DNA from: Paraburkholderia bannensis
Lineage (GTDB): Bacteria; Pseudomonadota; Gammaproteobacteria; Burkholderiales; Burkholderiaceae
Length of the DNA stretch: 64,000 bases
Assembly (NCBI RefSeq): GCF_014200455.1
Contig: NZ_JACHBW010000017.1
Location: forward strand, 1-64,000
Reading direction: 5' to 3'
The translations under genes were made by a program, and so were the position numbers. Shown here in pieces: positions 53,945 to 62,395 of this stretch (positions are counted from its first letter, which is position 1; each line of letters opens with the position of its first letter). The notes beneath the pieces are model-generated. The model saw nothing but the letters and a program-made list of their open reading frames with translations, made no database searches and was not told the DNA's origin.

Positions 53945-56900
53945 TCAGTCCTCGCCATCCAGGATGGCTTGCTTGATAGCCGGGTCGTTGAACACCAGTT
54001 GTTGGACCAGCAGCCGTTGAAATTGCTCGTTCTCTGCATCAATAGTGGACGGCGAGTCCAGCGCCAGTGCGGACTGCAACGACTTGCCCTCTTCGTTCGC
54101 ATTTTCCTCATCGTTATCATTGCGCTGCGAATTCGCAAGGCCCTTGAAATCCACATGCGGCTGGGGCGAATGATCGAGAGCACAATCGCATGCTAGCCCG
54201 TCGAAATGTTCGGTCTTGAGCCAATCGCCCTTTTCGCCGAGCACCACATGCAGCGCTTCCGTGTTCGTATGGAACACGCGCTGCGTCGCCCCCATCTCGT
54301 CCGTCATACCCTTCGCGATCACCGCACCGCTATCATCGATGAACTGGTACGGAATCGCGCCTGCTGCACCGATGCGCTCCTGGATCTGCTTGTCCACGAA
54401 GACCTTGGTGCTGAAATTTGCAGGTATCTGCCCTGGCCACAGGGCTTCCGAATCCGATATCTGCGCTGGGCCTTCCCAATGGAAGTTGGCAGATTTGAGC
54501 GTGATACCTCCCGGGCAACCAAGTTCGATATTCCCATTGGCAATCTTCACGTAGGCGCCGCCGCTCGTCAGCGTAATGCCTTGCTTCCCGGCGATCGTCA
54601 CCTGACTGCCAGTGCTACTCATCTTGACATCCTGAGCGCCGGATATCGCGAGCTGCGCATCCGTGCTGCGCAATGTGAGGTTCTTGAGTGAACTGAGCGA
54701 CATTTCATCACTCTGCGCGCGAATATCGACCTTGCCGCTCGCAGCAAACAGCTTTACACCAGCCTTCTGCACAAAGAGGCTGATCTTCTCCACGACGCTG
54801 AGCACCAGCGAGCGTCCCGTGGCGACATAGGTGTCGCTTCCGCTAATCACGTTGATATGCTGATCGGCGCCGATGTGGGTCGATTGCTGCGTCGATATGG
54901 CGATGCCAGCGGGGCTTGCCATCAGCAAAATGGGATTCGAGAACCCGTTTGCGTTGCCCGTGCCACCACCTGCGGTCCGCCCTCCACCTGCCTCGCCCCC
55001 AGTCACGTTACGCTGGCTCGCGTCGGAGAACTTGCGTAGCGCATCCTGTCCTTCTCGCAGGCTCTCGGCTTGTCCCGCCACGCTCGCTTCTGAAACCGCC
55101 TCGATGACGCTCTCCGCGTTGCCCAACTGCTCGCTCGCCGGTTGCATGCTCAGCGGCTGCGCTGCGGTGGCTGGATGCGTCGTAACGTAAAGCCCCTGCC
55201 CCGCCCGAATCGCACCATGGGCTTCCGATTTCAGATCAAAACCGTTGCCGATGAACCCGCCGCGCGTGTTGTCCGCATGCTGGATCAGATAGCCGAGATG
55301 TAAGTGCGAAGCGTAGCTGCTCGAATAAAGCTGAACACGGTTTTGGCCTGTGGAGTCATCCATGACCAGCTGGTTGAAGCCGTTTCCGCCGAACTCCTTC
55401 GAGCGGTAACCCGACAGCAAGCCGTTCGAGTGCCACATCGGCTTCGTTGCGCCGTTATACATGCGGAAAAGGACGACTGGTCTGTCACAATCCCCCCCAA
55501 TATAGCCGATGAGGACTTCTTCCCCGACCCGAGGAACATGAACGCTTCCGTAGCCGCCTCCCGTATCCGACTGCGCGACTCTCACCCAGCACGACGCGCC
55601 CGCATCCCCCGGGTTCTGCCGGTCCCAGATGAACATCACCTTCACCCGGTTCAGTTCGTCCGTATACACCTCTTCGCCCTGCGGTCCCACGACGATGGCC
55701 GTCTCCAACTGCATCTGCGGTTTGCTGTGCTCGAAGGGGCTCCGATACGGAACCGTCACGCGCTGCGCCTCTATTTCGGTCAGGTAAAAACCTGCAGAAC
55801 CGTCCGCCTGGGTAACGATTTGTCCCGTGTGCCCGGCCCTGGCCTGAGCAAGTTCGCTCAGAAGGCTGTGCGGGAAGTTCGCTTCCTGCGCTGACAGCGG
55901 CAGGTTGTTCTCGATGTGGCGGCGCACCCTGATCGCCACGAACTCTCGCTGGCTGGTCGAATCTCGATCGTGCTCCGGATGTCCGGCCAATTCAAAGCGC
56001 AAGCCCGCCTCGATACCACGAACACTGCCCTCCGCGAAGAACCGTTTGGCTTGCGACTCCCACTCTTCGAGATGGATTCTCGACAACAGCTCACCGCGGG
56101 CCTGGTCTGGATAGGTGTAGGCACCCGTGTACTCGTAGACCTCGGCCTGCTCCGGTAAATTTCCTTGACCGTGCATCGTCGGCAGGGAGGTGCCTTTAGG
56201 ATTGGTCGCGGATGACGGTGCCTTGTAGTCGAACGTGCGTGTCGTATGCACGCTACTCTGCAGAGTCCGCGCACCCGACCACTGTGTAAAGCCATCCGTT
56301 TCGCCGCCGGTGCCCGACCGCGTGAACTGCACCGTCTTGGGCGACACCTCGTCGAGTACGTAGAGGTCATCGGTCACGATCAGCGTATGCGACTTGCCCC
56401 CCCTTATCCTGCCGCCAGAAGCCAAACAGACCCTCTTCCTCCATCAGACGATGGACGAAGTTCCAGTCGGTTTCACTCTGGCGGCAATACGAGCGTTGGG
56501 GCAGTGACTTGCGCAGTGCAAACTGGAACTGGCCTCTCGCCTGCGGATGCATGTTGAATACGTCCGTGATGATGGCGTCGGCGCTCTTGTCCTGCCAGTA
56601 CCGCATGTCGCTGCGGAATCGGAGGAAATGCATCCACGAGGCATAGGTCAACTGGTAACTGGAAATGCTGCCGTCACTGCCGAGCTTTCGGGCCGCATGA
56701 ATGTAGCCGTTGACCGGGAGATAGGATTCGTCCGCCTGCTGAATCCACAACGTCATCGACTGGGCAATCAGTGTCTTGAGTTCGATGTCGTCCGCTGTGG
56801 ATACCATGTCGAGCGTAACGCTGAAATCGCGCCCCAACTCGGAATAAGTTACCGCCCGACACGGCACGAGCGCATTCTCAGGTAAAACTGGAATATCTGT

Positions 56901-56966
56901 CTTGATCAGGCGATCCCGCTGGATCAGCCCTCCCCGGATTATCTGGGCCAGTTCGGTCAAATTCAT
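53945..56966 (-). pseudogene. vgrG: vgrG (T6SS spike) split by a one-base shift in a seven-G run
   Basis: A T6SS spike protein. The N-terminal part (56966-56367, MNLTELAQIIRGGLIQRDR, ending FGFWRQDKGGQ) is the gp27-like domain; the C-terminal part (56425-53945) continues it with GGKSHTLIVTDDLYVLD, the gp5 OB-fold (GASCWVRVAQSDTGGGYGS and VPRVGEEVLIGYIGGDCDRP) and the DUF2345 region (TSGGAYVKIANGNIELG), then a C-terminal extension (about 90 residues). Joining them needs one base fewer in the G7 tract at 56397-56403. Phase variation, transcriptional slippage, a true break or a sequencing error are all possible. Confidence 0.88.
56397..56403 (-). repeat. G7 homopolymer at the vgrG frame break
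   Basis: Seven consecutive G residues on the coding strand, in GATAAG followed by the run and CAAGTCG. Six G residues would restore one continuous reading frame through vgrG (D-K-G-G-K-S-H). Confidence 0.9.
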
Positions 56967-57586
56967 GTATTCCCCAACTTCTTATGCGTTACAGATCAAC
57001 CATCTGCACTCTTGATGAACAGCCCGGCCCCATAGCAGCCGACAACACAGGCGCATGATTTTAGTTTCGGCGAATATTTTGCCTCAACCGCGAGATAATC
57101 AATTATTGCAGATCCAATTTCAGTGCCAGGAAAAGAGCGGATAAATCACTCGCTTCGATCCTAGATCCTAGATTTTTGAAAGTACATATCACTTCATAGA
57201 GCATCCACCCGGAATGCCTGGGCAACGCCGTTTGCCACAAATCTTCATGAGGCTGATACATGAACCATTCACTTTCCTGTCCCCGCTGCGATGTAAGCGT
57301 ATCATGACGGCCGCCTTGCTTTAGCATTCGGTCTTCTGCCACGAGGACCGACCGGATGTCCGACTTCGCAAGTCGGCTCTCTCACAGAAAAAAGTTTCAC
57401 CTTGAAGGGTTTTAACAATTGACGTTTGATCCCCCGAAAAATCATGCCGTCTGTATTGGCGACATCTTTTGGACCACCCATGCAATTCACATAAGCCCGC
57501 GTCGAAGCCATTAAAGATCAAAGCCATGCTTGCCGTTACTTCTATCGATACCCAAGCCTTTGACATGAAGTAACGCTACCCGACAA
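56967..57586. other. Gap upstream of vgrG
   Basis: About 620 bases that should hold the vgrG promoter. The base composition is lower in GC than the core. It includes one weak open frame (57103-57342, minus; listed separately). No operator or terminator was recognised. Confidence 0.35.
57103..57342 (-). CDS. Weak hypothetical gene
   Basis: A 79-residue open frame starting MAEDRMLKQGGRHDTLTS and ending SALFLALKLDLQ. It has protein-like composition (several Trp residues and alternating hydrophobic residues) and a foreign codon use, but no recognised family and no clear ribosome binding site. It could be a decayed fragment. Confidence 0.25.
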   Translation of the reverse strand: MAEDRMLKQGGRHDTLTSQRGQESEWFMYQPHEDLWQTALPRHSGWMLYEVICTFKNLGSRIEASDLSALFLALKLDLQ

Positions 57587-58204
57587 ATGAAACCCGTCTG
57601 GAAAAAAGAACCGAAAGAATTGAAGTGCGAACTGCACGGTCTTCCATGCCTGCTACGGCGCGATCCTTCCTCGCAAGCATGGCAGGGATACGTCGGCGTC
57701 AGGCAGACCTCAATCCTGTACGGGCTCGACATCGACAGCATTGCGCCTTATATGGGCGATTGGGGTGCGCCGCTGGCCGAGTTCACACGTGTTGGCGATT
57801 TCGAGACGGTCCGGCACGTACTCTCGCTGCCCACATCCGATCCCGATACCGACGGATATTCCGGCAGACACAATGCTCCCGTGCTCGCCATGTTCAAGGT
57901 ACACGGCGGCTTGCGGTTTGCAGGAATGCCTTGGGCGGGACTACAACAGTGGTCAGACGAAGCGCCGTGGTTCTTCGGATTTCACTGCCAGCACGAATAC
58001 GACATCGTGCCGGCGGTGTATGACGATGAGTACGATTCTGACCTGGATGACGAACCCGATACAATCCAGCGGCACATGGACCTGATGGGGAAAACGGTAT
58101 ATCGCACGTTCGAGTACGCGAAAGATCAGACCGAGAATCTTGCTGCACAAATCGCCGCATATCACGACTGGATTCAGAAAGAAAATATCGTTTCAATGCC
58201 TTGA
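57587..58204 (+). CDS. Hypothetical protein of mobile elements
   Basis: A 205-residue protein, acidic, without membrane segments. It contains LRFAGMPWAGLQQWSDEAPWFFGFHCQHEYDIVPAVYDDEYDSDLDDEP and YRTFEYAKDQTENLAAQIAAY. The combination of a WFFGF-C-H segment, an acidic stretch and a C-terminal YxxxEYxxxExxxLAxQ helix is reminiscent of small phage-encoded proteins of unknown function. Start ATG 57587 is the first in the frame. It lies alone on the plus strand, opposite to the T6SS genes. The function is unknown. Confidence 0.5.
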   Translation: MKPVWKKEPKELKCELHGLPCLLRRDPSSQAWQGYVGVRQTSILYGLDIDSIAPYMGDWGAPLAEFTRVGDFETVRHVLSLPTSDPDTDGYSGRHNAPVLAMFKVHGGLRFAGMPWAGLQQWSDEAPWFFGFHCQHEYDIVPAVYDDEYDSDLDDEPDTIQRHMDLMGKTVYRTFEYAKDQTENLAAQIAAYHDWIQKENIVSMP

Positions 58205-58865
58205 GTAGCGCCGTATCCGCGCCCGCCACTGCGCCGGCGCCGGCTCCAGCCGCACCCGCAGTAGCGGCCACGCCTGCGCCGGACAACACGCCGCTCGCCG
58301 GTTACGAAACCGTGGACCGCGCGGACGGCACGTAGTTGACGTACTTGTCCGTCACGCGCGCCACGGGCCAGCAGCCAGCCCAGGACGAACTGCTCAACCT
58401 GTTCTCGGCGAAGTATTACAACGAGCAAGACACGTTCAAGAAGCACGACCTGATCGCGACGGAATGGCCTCCGATCGAGGCGAGCCTGAAGCCCTACGCG
58501 GGGCAGAACTACTACGCGCTACCGTTCGGCGGCTCGACCAACCTGAACGTGCATGAAGCGTTGCCCATCACTATCGGCTCGTTCGCAAACATGAACTATT
58601 CGAATCAGCAGAATGTAGTTTCGGTGATCGCGGAAGACACCGGCCAGTTCGAGCAAATCGAGGACGAGGCTCTGGCCCGGCAGATTGAGCAGTTGCGCAC
58701 GTCCGGGATGCTCTCGCTGCGCGGCCTGGCGTACCTGCGCGTCGATAAGGTGCAGAACGGCAATCAGGTCCACGTGACGTTGCAACATCTACACGTCGAT
58801 GTGTACGAGACAAACCGACGTACCTCAACGGCGGAGGGAAACTGGTCACGTCGTTCGATCTGTAG
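58201..58865 (+). pseudogene. Decayed gene (amber codon, frameshift, missing 5' end)
   Basis: From TTG 58201 a frame opens SSAVSAPATAPAPAPAAPAVA, hits an in-frame TAG at 58333-58335 (just after DRADG-T) and then runs on as LTYLSVTRATGQQPAQDELLNLFSAKYYNEQDTFKKHDLIATEWP to LHVDVYET. A one-base shift near 58815 restores YLNGGGKLVTSFDL and a stop at 58865. The core may resemble DUF4852 proteins; I am not sure. The 5' end is missing, since the frame overlaps the preceding stop by four bases with no signal peptide or ribosome binding site. Confidence 0.6.
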
Positions 58866-58982
58866 CCGACACACCAACGACCCCAAGCTTGTCCACGGCC
58901 CGGAGCGCGAGGCAGTGGACAAGCCGTATCCGAAGTGATGGTCACACGCTCATGCCCGCCGCTGGCGATGTAGAGGGTACTA
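58866..58982. other. Short remnant segment with no recognised gene
   Basis: About 115 bases between the decayed gene and the methyltransferase fragment, with no coding signal. Confidence 0.3.
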
Positions 58983-59238
58983 AAAGCGCGCACGCCCGAT
59001 GCAAAATACGAGGCCAGCCGGCGAGAACTTCGCGCGCATTACACGTCGGGGCGAAACATCCTGCGCGTCATCAACCCGATGTCCATGGACGATTTGCGAG
59101 CGGGGCTTGATAAGGCCCGTAGACGCAAGCTGCGGTTGCAAGCGCTGTACGACAAGTTACCGACGTTGACGTTCCTCGATCCCGCCCGCGGTTGCGGCAA
59201 CGTCCCGGAGATCGCGGCGCTGTTTGTCGATTTCGGTC
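58983..59238 (+). pseudogene. Fragment of an MmeI/YeeA-type DNA methyltransferase
   Basis: Plus-strand frame with YEASRRELRAHYTSGRNILRVINPM, then DDLRAGLDKARRRKLRLQALYDKLPTLTFLDPARGCGN. These match the start of the SAM-binding domain in large MmeI/YeeA-like methyltransferases (usual RRELGAHYTS, FLDPACGCGNF). The Cys of motif I is Arg here and the frame leaves the family just after motif I, close to 59215. There is a stop upstream (58971). A fragment of about 80 codons, surely not functional. Confidence 0.65.
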
Positions 59239-59454
59239 CCGTGCCTCGGCTCGACGCCGCCGCGCGACAGATAGGCTTACCTCTGGGTATACGCCGAGTG
59301 CTAACGTCTTCTGTCGACCGAGATACCGGTACGCGAGACGCCAATACTTGCCTCCGTTGGGCTGAATCAGCAGAAACATGCCGCCGCCATCCGTGAGCTT
59401 GTAGGGTTTGTTTTGTGGCTTGGCGTTTCTAACGGCCAGATCTGTAAGGTTCAT
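59239..59454 (-). pseudogene. N-terminal stump of a tyrosine integrase
   Basis: Minus-strand frame starting MNLTDLAVRNAKPQNKPYKL, TDGGGMFLLIQPNGGKYWRL, AYRYLGRQKTLALGVYPEVS, then LSVARRRRAEAR. This is the arm-binding (DUF4102) domain of P4-like integrases. It ends after about 72 residues at the join with the methyltransferase fragment; the core-binding and catalytic domains are missing. It lies 172 bases left of the att copy and reads away from it, the usual arrangement of an integrase next to its tRNA end. Confidence 0.85.
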
Positions 59455-59462
59455 ATCGTCGG

Positions 59463-59502
59463 TACCAACAAGCATCAGCAAGATACCAACGAATATACCA
59501 GC
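59463..59502. repeat. Repeated TACCARC words beside the right att copy
   Basis: TACCAAC occurs at 59463-59469 and 59484-59490, and TACCAGC at 59496-59502, in direct orientation between the integrase stump and the att core. Related words lie beside the left att copy. They are candidate arm-type integrase binding sites. Confidence 0.4.
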
Positions 59503-59556
59503 AAGCCTCTCGGATTCAGTTGGATTCCCTCGGACTCAAGCCGGACAGAAAAAACA

Positions 59557-59594
59557 AAAAACCCCGCAGAATCAAGGACTCTAGCGGGGTTTCT
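59557..59594 (+). terminator. Terminator between the integrase stump and the att copy
   Basis: AAACCCCGC and GCGGGGTTT arms separated by about 16 bases, with an A-run on the left and short T-run on the right. It may insulate the element from tRNA transcription. Confidence 0.7.
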
Positions 59595-59625
59595 AGACAA
59601 CCTAGGAGGTCGTCGGATAGGTATA

Positions 59626-59670
59626 TGGTGCCGGCTGCAGGACTCGAACCCGCCACCTGATGATTACAAA
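59626..59670 (-). repeat. Right att copy: 3' fragment of tRNA-Thr(UGU)
   Basis: On the minus strand the fragment holds the anticodon loop (TTTGTAA, anticodon TGT), the T-arm stem-loop (GCGGG-TTCGAGT-CCTGC), the 3' acceptor strand (AGCCGGC), the discriminator A and CCA. It lacks the 5' half: the bases before the loop do not pair with the anticodon stem (AGGCA against TCATC). It is thus not a functional tRNA but an att scar. The first 20 bases repeat at 49902. Confidence 0.85.
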
Positions 59671-60108
59671 TGCCTGCCGACAAGCCACTTTGCGCAACTT
59701 TGTCTTATAAAACAATCGCCTGAAAGCGCACGGGCAACTATGGGTGCTCGATAGGTCACCATGGCGTCGACACTCCGTTGACATGCTTAACCGCATCCTT
59801 TTGAGGCGGGGCAGACGGCTAAATCCGGTCGAAGCCATTCGTTGCCAGTTCCGTCGTCTGCGCGTTGCGATCCTGATCGCCAAGAAGCTAGAAAGCTGCA
59901 GAGGAAACGCGATAGGCGTTCTCCGCAGAATTGTGACGAACAATGAAACGAGCGTGCAGCGCTCAGATAGTACACGTCGCTTGCCGCCGCCTGTGAAGCT
60001 GACCACGGGCTGAGTCCCCTTCAGCGCGGTGCCGGGTGGCGGACTTCGGTTAAACTTCGGGCCGCACTGTCGCGGACGATTCACCTAACTCGGAAACATA
60101 GAAACTGA
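59671..60108. other. Left margin of the second accessory segment
   Basis: About 440 bases of mixed composition right of the tRNA fragment with no recognised gene on either strand. It should hold the promoter of the D12 methylase gene. I see nothing else that can be supported. Confidence 0.4.
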
Positions 60109-60942
60109 ATGAAGACCGCATCTCCCCTTAGGTATCCTGGCGGGAAGTGGCGGGTCGCCCCGTTTTTCAATCGCCTGCTAGCTGCAAATAGATTGGAGGG
60201 GATCGACTACGTGGAGCCGTATGCCGGCGGAGCTTCCCTCGCGCTCAGTTTGCTCTTTCAGGACAAGGTCGGAGCGGTTTATCTGAATGATCTGGATGTC
60301 GCCATCTATTCATTCTGGTGGGCAGCGCTAGAACACAACCAGCGGTTCATCGACGAGGTTGCCGCCGTCGAGGTTACGCCAGATGAGTGGCAACGACAGC
60401 GCAGCATTTACATGCAAGGCAAACGAGCAGACCCATTCGCGTTGGGTTTTGCCACTTTCTTCCTCAATCGGACGAACCACTCGGGCATCATGAACGGCGG
60501 TATGATCGGCGGCAAAGCTCAGCGTGGGGAGTGGAAGCTTGATGCACGCTTTAACAAAGATGACTTGATCTCGCGCGTGGCGCGCGTTGGATCGCACCGT
60601 TCGCGCATACATCTCTCGAATCTCGATGCGCTGGTGTTTCTATCGCGTCTCGGCCACCGCCGACGCGAGCGTCTGATTTATCTTGACCCCCCCTACTTTA
60701 AAAAGGGGCCCGATCTCTATCTGAATGCCTATAGTCCCCAGGATCACGCGAAGGTACGCGAGGCAGTAGAGAACATTGAAGTCCCTTGGGTTGTCTCTTA
60801 CGACGACATTCCGGAAATCCGGAAGCTGTATGCTGGGGTCAAAACACGGGGGTTCGACTTGTTGCACAACGCGAGGACAACTCGAACCGGGCGAGAGGTG
60901 CTCTTTTTTTCGAACTCGCTGCGGGTTCCACGCTCAGTTTAG
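60109..60942 (+). CDS. D12-class N6-adenine DNA methyltransferase
   Basis: A 277-residue Dam-like methylase. Motif I-type FxGxG appears as LRYPGGKWRVAPFF near the N-terminus; VEPYAGGASLALSLLF is the SAM-binding motif; the catalytic DPPY is in LIYLDPPYFKKGPDLYLNAY. It keeps the D12-class order (motif X, I, target-recognition region, IV). It is the first gene of the second segment, with a 63-base gap before the HIT gene. It could protect self DNA or simply be an orphan; no nuclease gene is seen beside it. Confidence 0.88.
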   Translation: MKTASPLRYPGGKWRVAPFFNRLLAANRLEGIDYVEPYAGGASLALSLLFQDKVGAVYLNDLDVAIYSFWWAALEHNQRFIDEVAAVEVTPDEWQRQRSIYMQGKRADPFALGFATFFLNRTNHSGIMNGGMIGGKAQRGEWKLDARFNKDDLISRVARVGSHRSRIHLSNLDALVFLSRLGHRRRERLIYLDPPYFKKGPDLYLNAYSPQDHAKVREAVENIEVPWVVSYDDIPEIRKLYAGVKTRGFDLLHNARTTRTGREVLFFSNSLRVPRSV

Positions 60943-61005
60943 TGAAGAAATTCGACTATATGCCGCGGCATAGTAAGATAATTGGATGGGTGATTGGAGG
61001 CTGAT

Positions 61006-61677
61006 ATGACCAGCAACCGGACGAAACCGCCAGAGATGGAATGCCGTTTTTGCCGTATCGGGGCTGGGAGAGCCCATCTCAGCCATGACCGCGTATTGAT
61101 GGATTCCGACGACTACTTTGCGATTGCGTCAATCGGTGGATTCATTGAAGGGTGGACGCTCGTCTGCGCGAAGCGCCACACATTGAACTTCTCGGACGAT
61201 TACGGCCGAAGCGCACTTCGGGAGTTCGTGTCGGAAGTTGCGAGCGTCGTCTCGTCGGTATACGGGCCCATTGTTGCATTCGAGCACGGTGTCAGGAGGA
61301 ATGGTTCTCTGACCGGTTGCGGCACCGATCATGCGCATTTGCATCTTGTGCCGCTACGTGAATCTTTGGTCCAGCGGGTCTGTGCTTACGATCGTGCACG
61401 CGCATGGGTTCGCGGCCCAAGCTCGGACGTTGGACATCTTACGGGCAGCCACGAATATCTGCTGATGGCAGATTCGGTGGAAGCACTGTGGACGTCTGCT
61501 TACGTTTCTAACGTCAGCGAACCGCAATCGCAATTTTTCCGCAAGGTTTTGGCTGCCCAGCATGGTTTCGACGGACAATCTGACTACCGGTCATTTCCGT
61601 TTGCTGAAACCACCGCACGGACGTCCAAGCGGCTCGGCGAAATTGCTTGCGAGCGCTTCCCTTCTGCAGTCGCCTAG
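61006..61677 (+). CDS. HIT-domain nucleotide hydrolase/transferase
   Basis: A 223-residue protein with a histidine-triad active site TDHAHLHLVPL (His109, His111, His113). A Cys pair CRFC (residues 13-16) at the N-terminus resembles the zinc-binding start of HIT family members. ATG 61006 has a good GGAGG site six bases upstream. HIT proteins hydrolyse or transfer nucleotides from phosphoramidates or dinucleotides. It stands 14 bases before the membrane-protein gene, so the two are probably co-transcribed. Confidence 0.85.
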   Translation: MTSNRTKPPEMECRFCRIGAGRAHLSHDRVLMDSDDYFAIASIGGFIEGWTLVCAKRHTLNFSDDYGRSALREFVSEVASVVSSVYGPIVAFEHGVRRNGSLTGCGTDHAHLHLVPLRESLVQRVCAYDRARAWVRGPSSDVGHLTGSHEYLLMADSVEALWTSAYVSNVSEPQSQFFRKVLAAQHGFDGQSDYRSFPFAETTARTSKRLGEIACERFPSAVA

Positions 61678-61690
61678 GGCTGTAAGCGCC

Positions 61691-62395
61691 ATGCTGCCCG
61701 AAAGCACCGATCGGCCTGAGCCGCCGGAAACCACGCCATTCCCGATTGGTGTCGTCCGCGACAGCGACGCGGAATCGGCTGACCCAATTCAAAACCAGCA
61801 AGCTGAAACGAACGCTGCCCCCGCAATACCCAGCGTCATCCCACACGATGAAGCCGACGGGCGGCCTATTGACGACTGGAAGTCGCGTTATCCTCATGAG
61901 GCGCGAGTACAGATTCGTTGGGAGGCCGCCGCCGTAGCGGCGATTTCGATCGGGTCGCTGGCCATGATCTTCCTCGTATGGACTGGTCTCATTCCCAAGT
62001 GGACGGGTTGGACCGTCTGTAGTCGGCCGGCGTTTTCTCGCTACGGCTACTTCTTCTTTGGTGGCGTACTGGGCGGAACGCTGTTCGGCATTAAGTACTT
62101 GTACCACGTCGTCGCCAGGGGATTTTGGAATCAAGACCGGTGTTTGTGGCGTGTGCTTTCGCCGCTGCTCGCCGGTTCATTAGCGTTCGTCGTTGGGGCT
62201 CTCACGGACGCCGGCTTTCTTGGTCTGACAATCAGCGCTAGCAAGGCACCGGCGTACGTGTCACTGGGCTTTATCACAGGCTACTTCGGCGACAAGGCGC
62301 TCGCCAAGATGACTGAAATGGCAGATGTTATTTTCGGCACCCGCGACGCGCCGAAGTCGAGCGGCTCTCAAGCAAGAGCGGATGGCCAACAATAA
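61691..62395 (+). CDS. Multi-pass membrane protein, unknown family
   Basis: A 234-residue protein. After an acidic, Pro/Glu-rich cytosolic N-terminus (about 85 residues) come hydrophobic segments AAAVAAISIGSLAMIFLVWTGLI, YGYFFFGGVLGGTLFGIKYLY, VLSPLLAGSLAFVVGALTDAGFLGL and AYVSLGFITGYFGDKALAKM; I estimate four membrane passes. The C-terminus is cytosolic (MADVIFGTRDAPKSSGSQ). It overlaps the following gene by 14 bases, so translation is coupled. ATG 61691 lies 14 bases after the HIT stop. I do not recognise a family. Confidence 0.7.
   Translation: MLPESTDRPEPPETTPFPIGVVRDSDAESADPIQNQQAETNAAPAIPSVIPHDEADGRPIDDWKSRYPHEARVQIRWEAAAVAAISIGSLAMIFLVWTGLIPKWTGWTVCSRPAFSRYGYFFFGGVLGGTLFGIKYLYHVVARGFWNQDRCLWRVLSPLLAGSLAFVVGALTDAGFLGLTISASKAPAYVSLGFITGYFGDKALAKMTEMADVIFGTRDAPKSSGSQARADGQQ

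Noticed and set aside
53945..56966. T6SS structural operon (tssABC etc.)
   Set aside because: Only cargo-delivery genes (vgrG, PAAR, effector) are present; no sheath, baseplate or ATPase genes were found in the window.
59626..59670. A tRNA-Thr gene
   Set aside because: Only the 3' part from the anticodon loop onwards is present; the upstream bases do not pair with the anticodon stem and no D-arm or 5' acceptor strand is visible.
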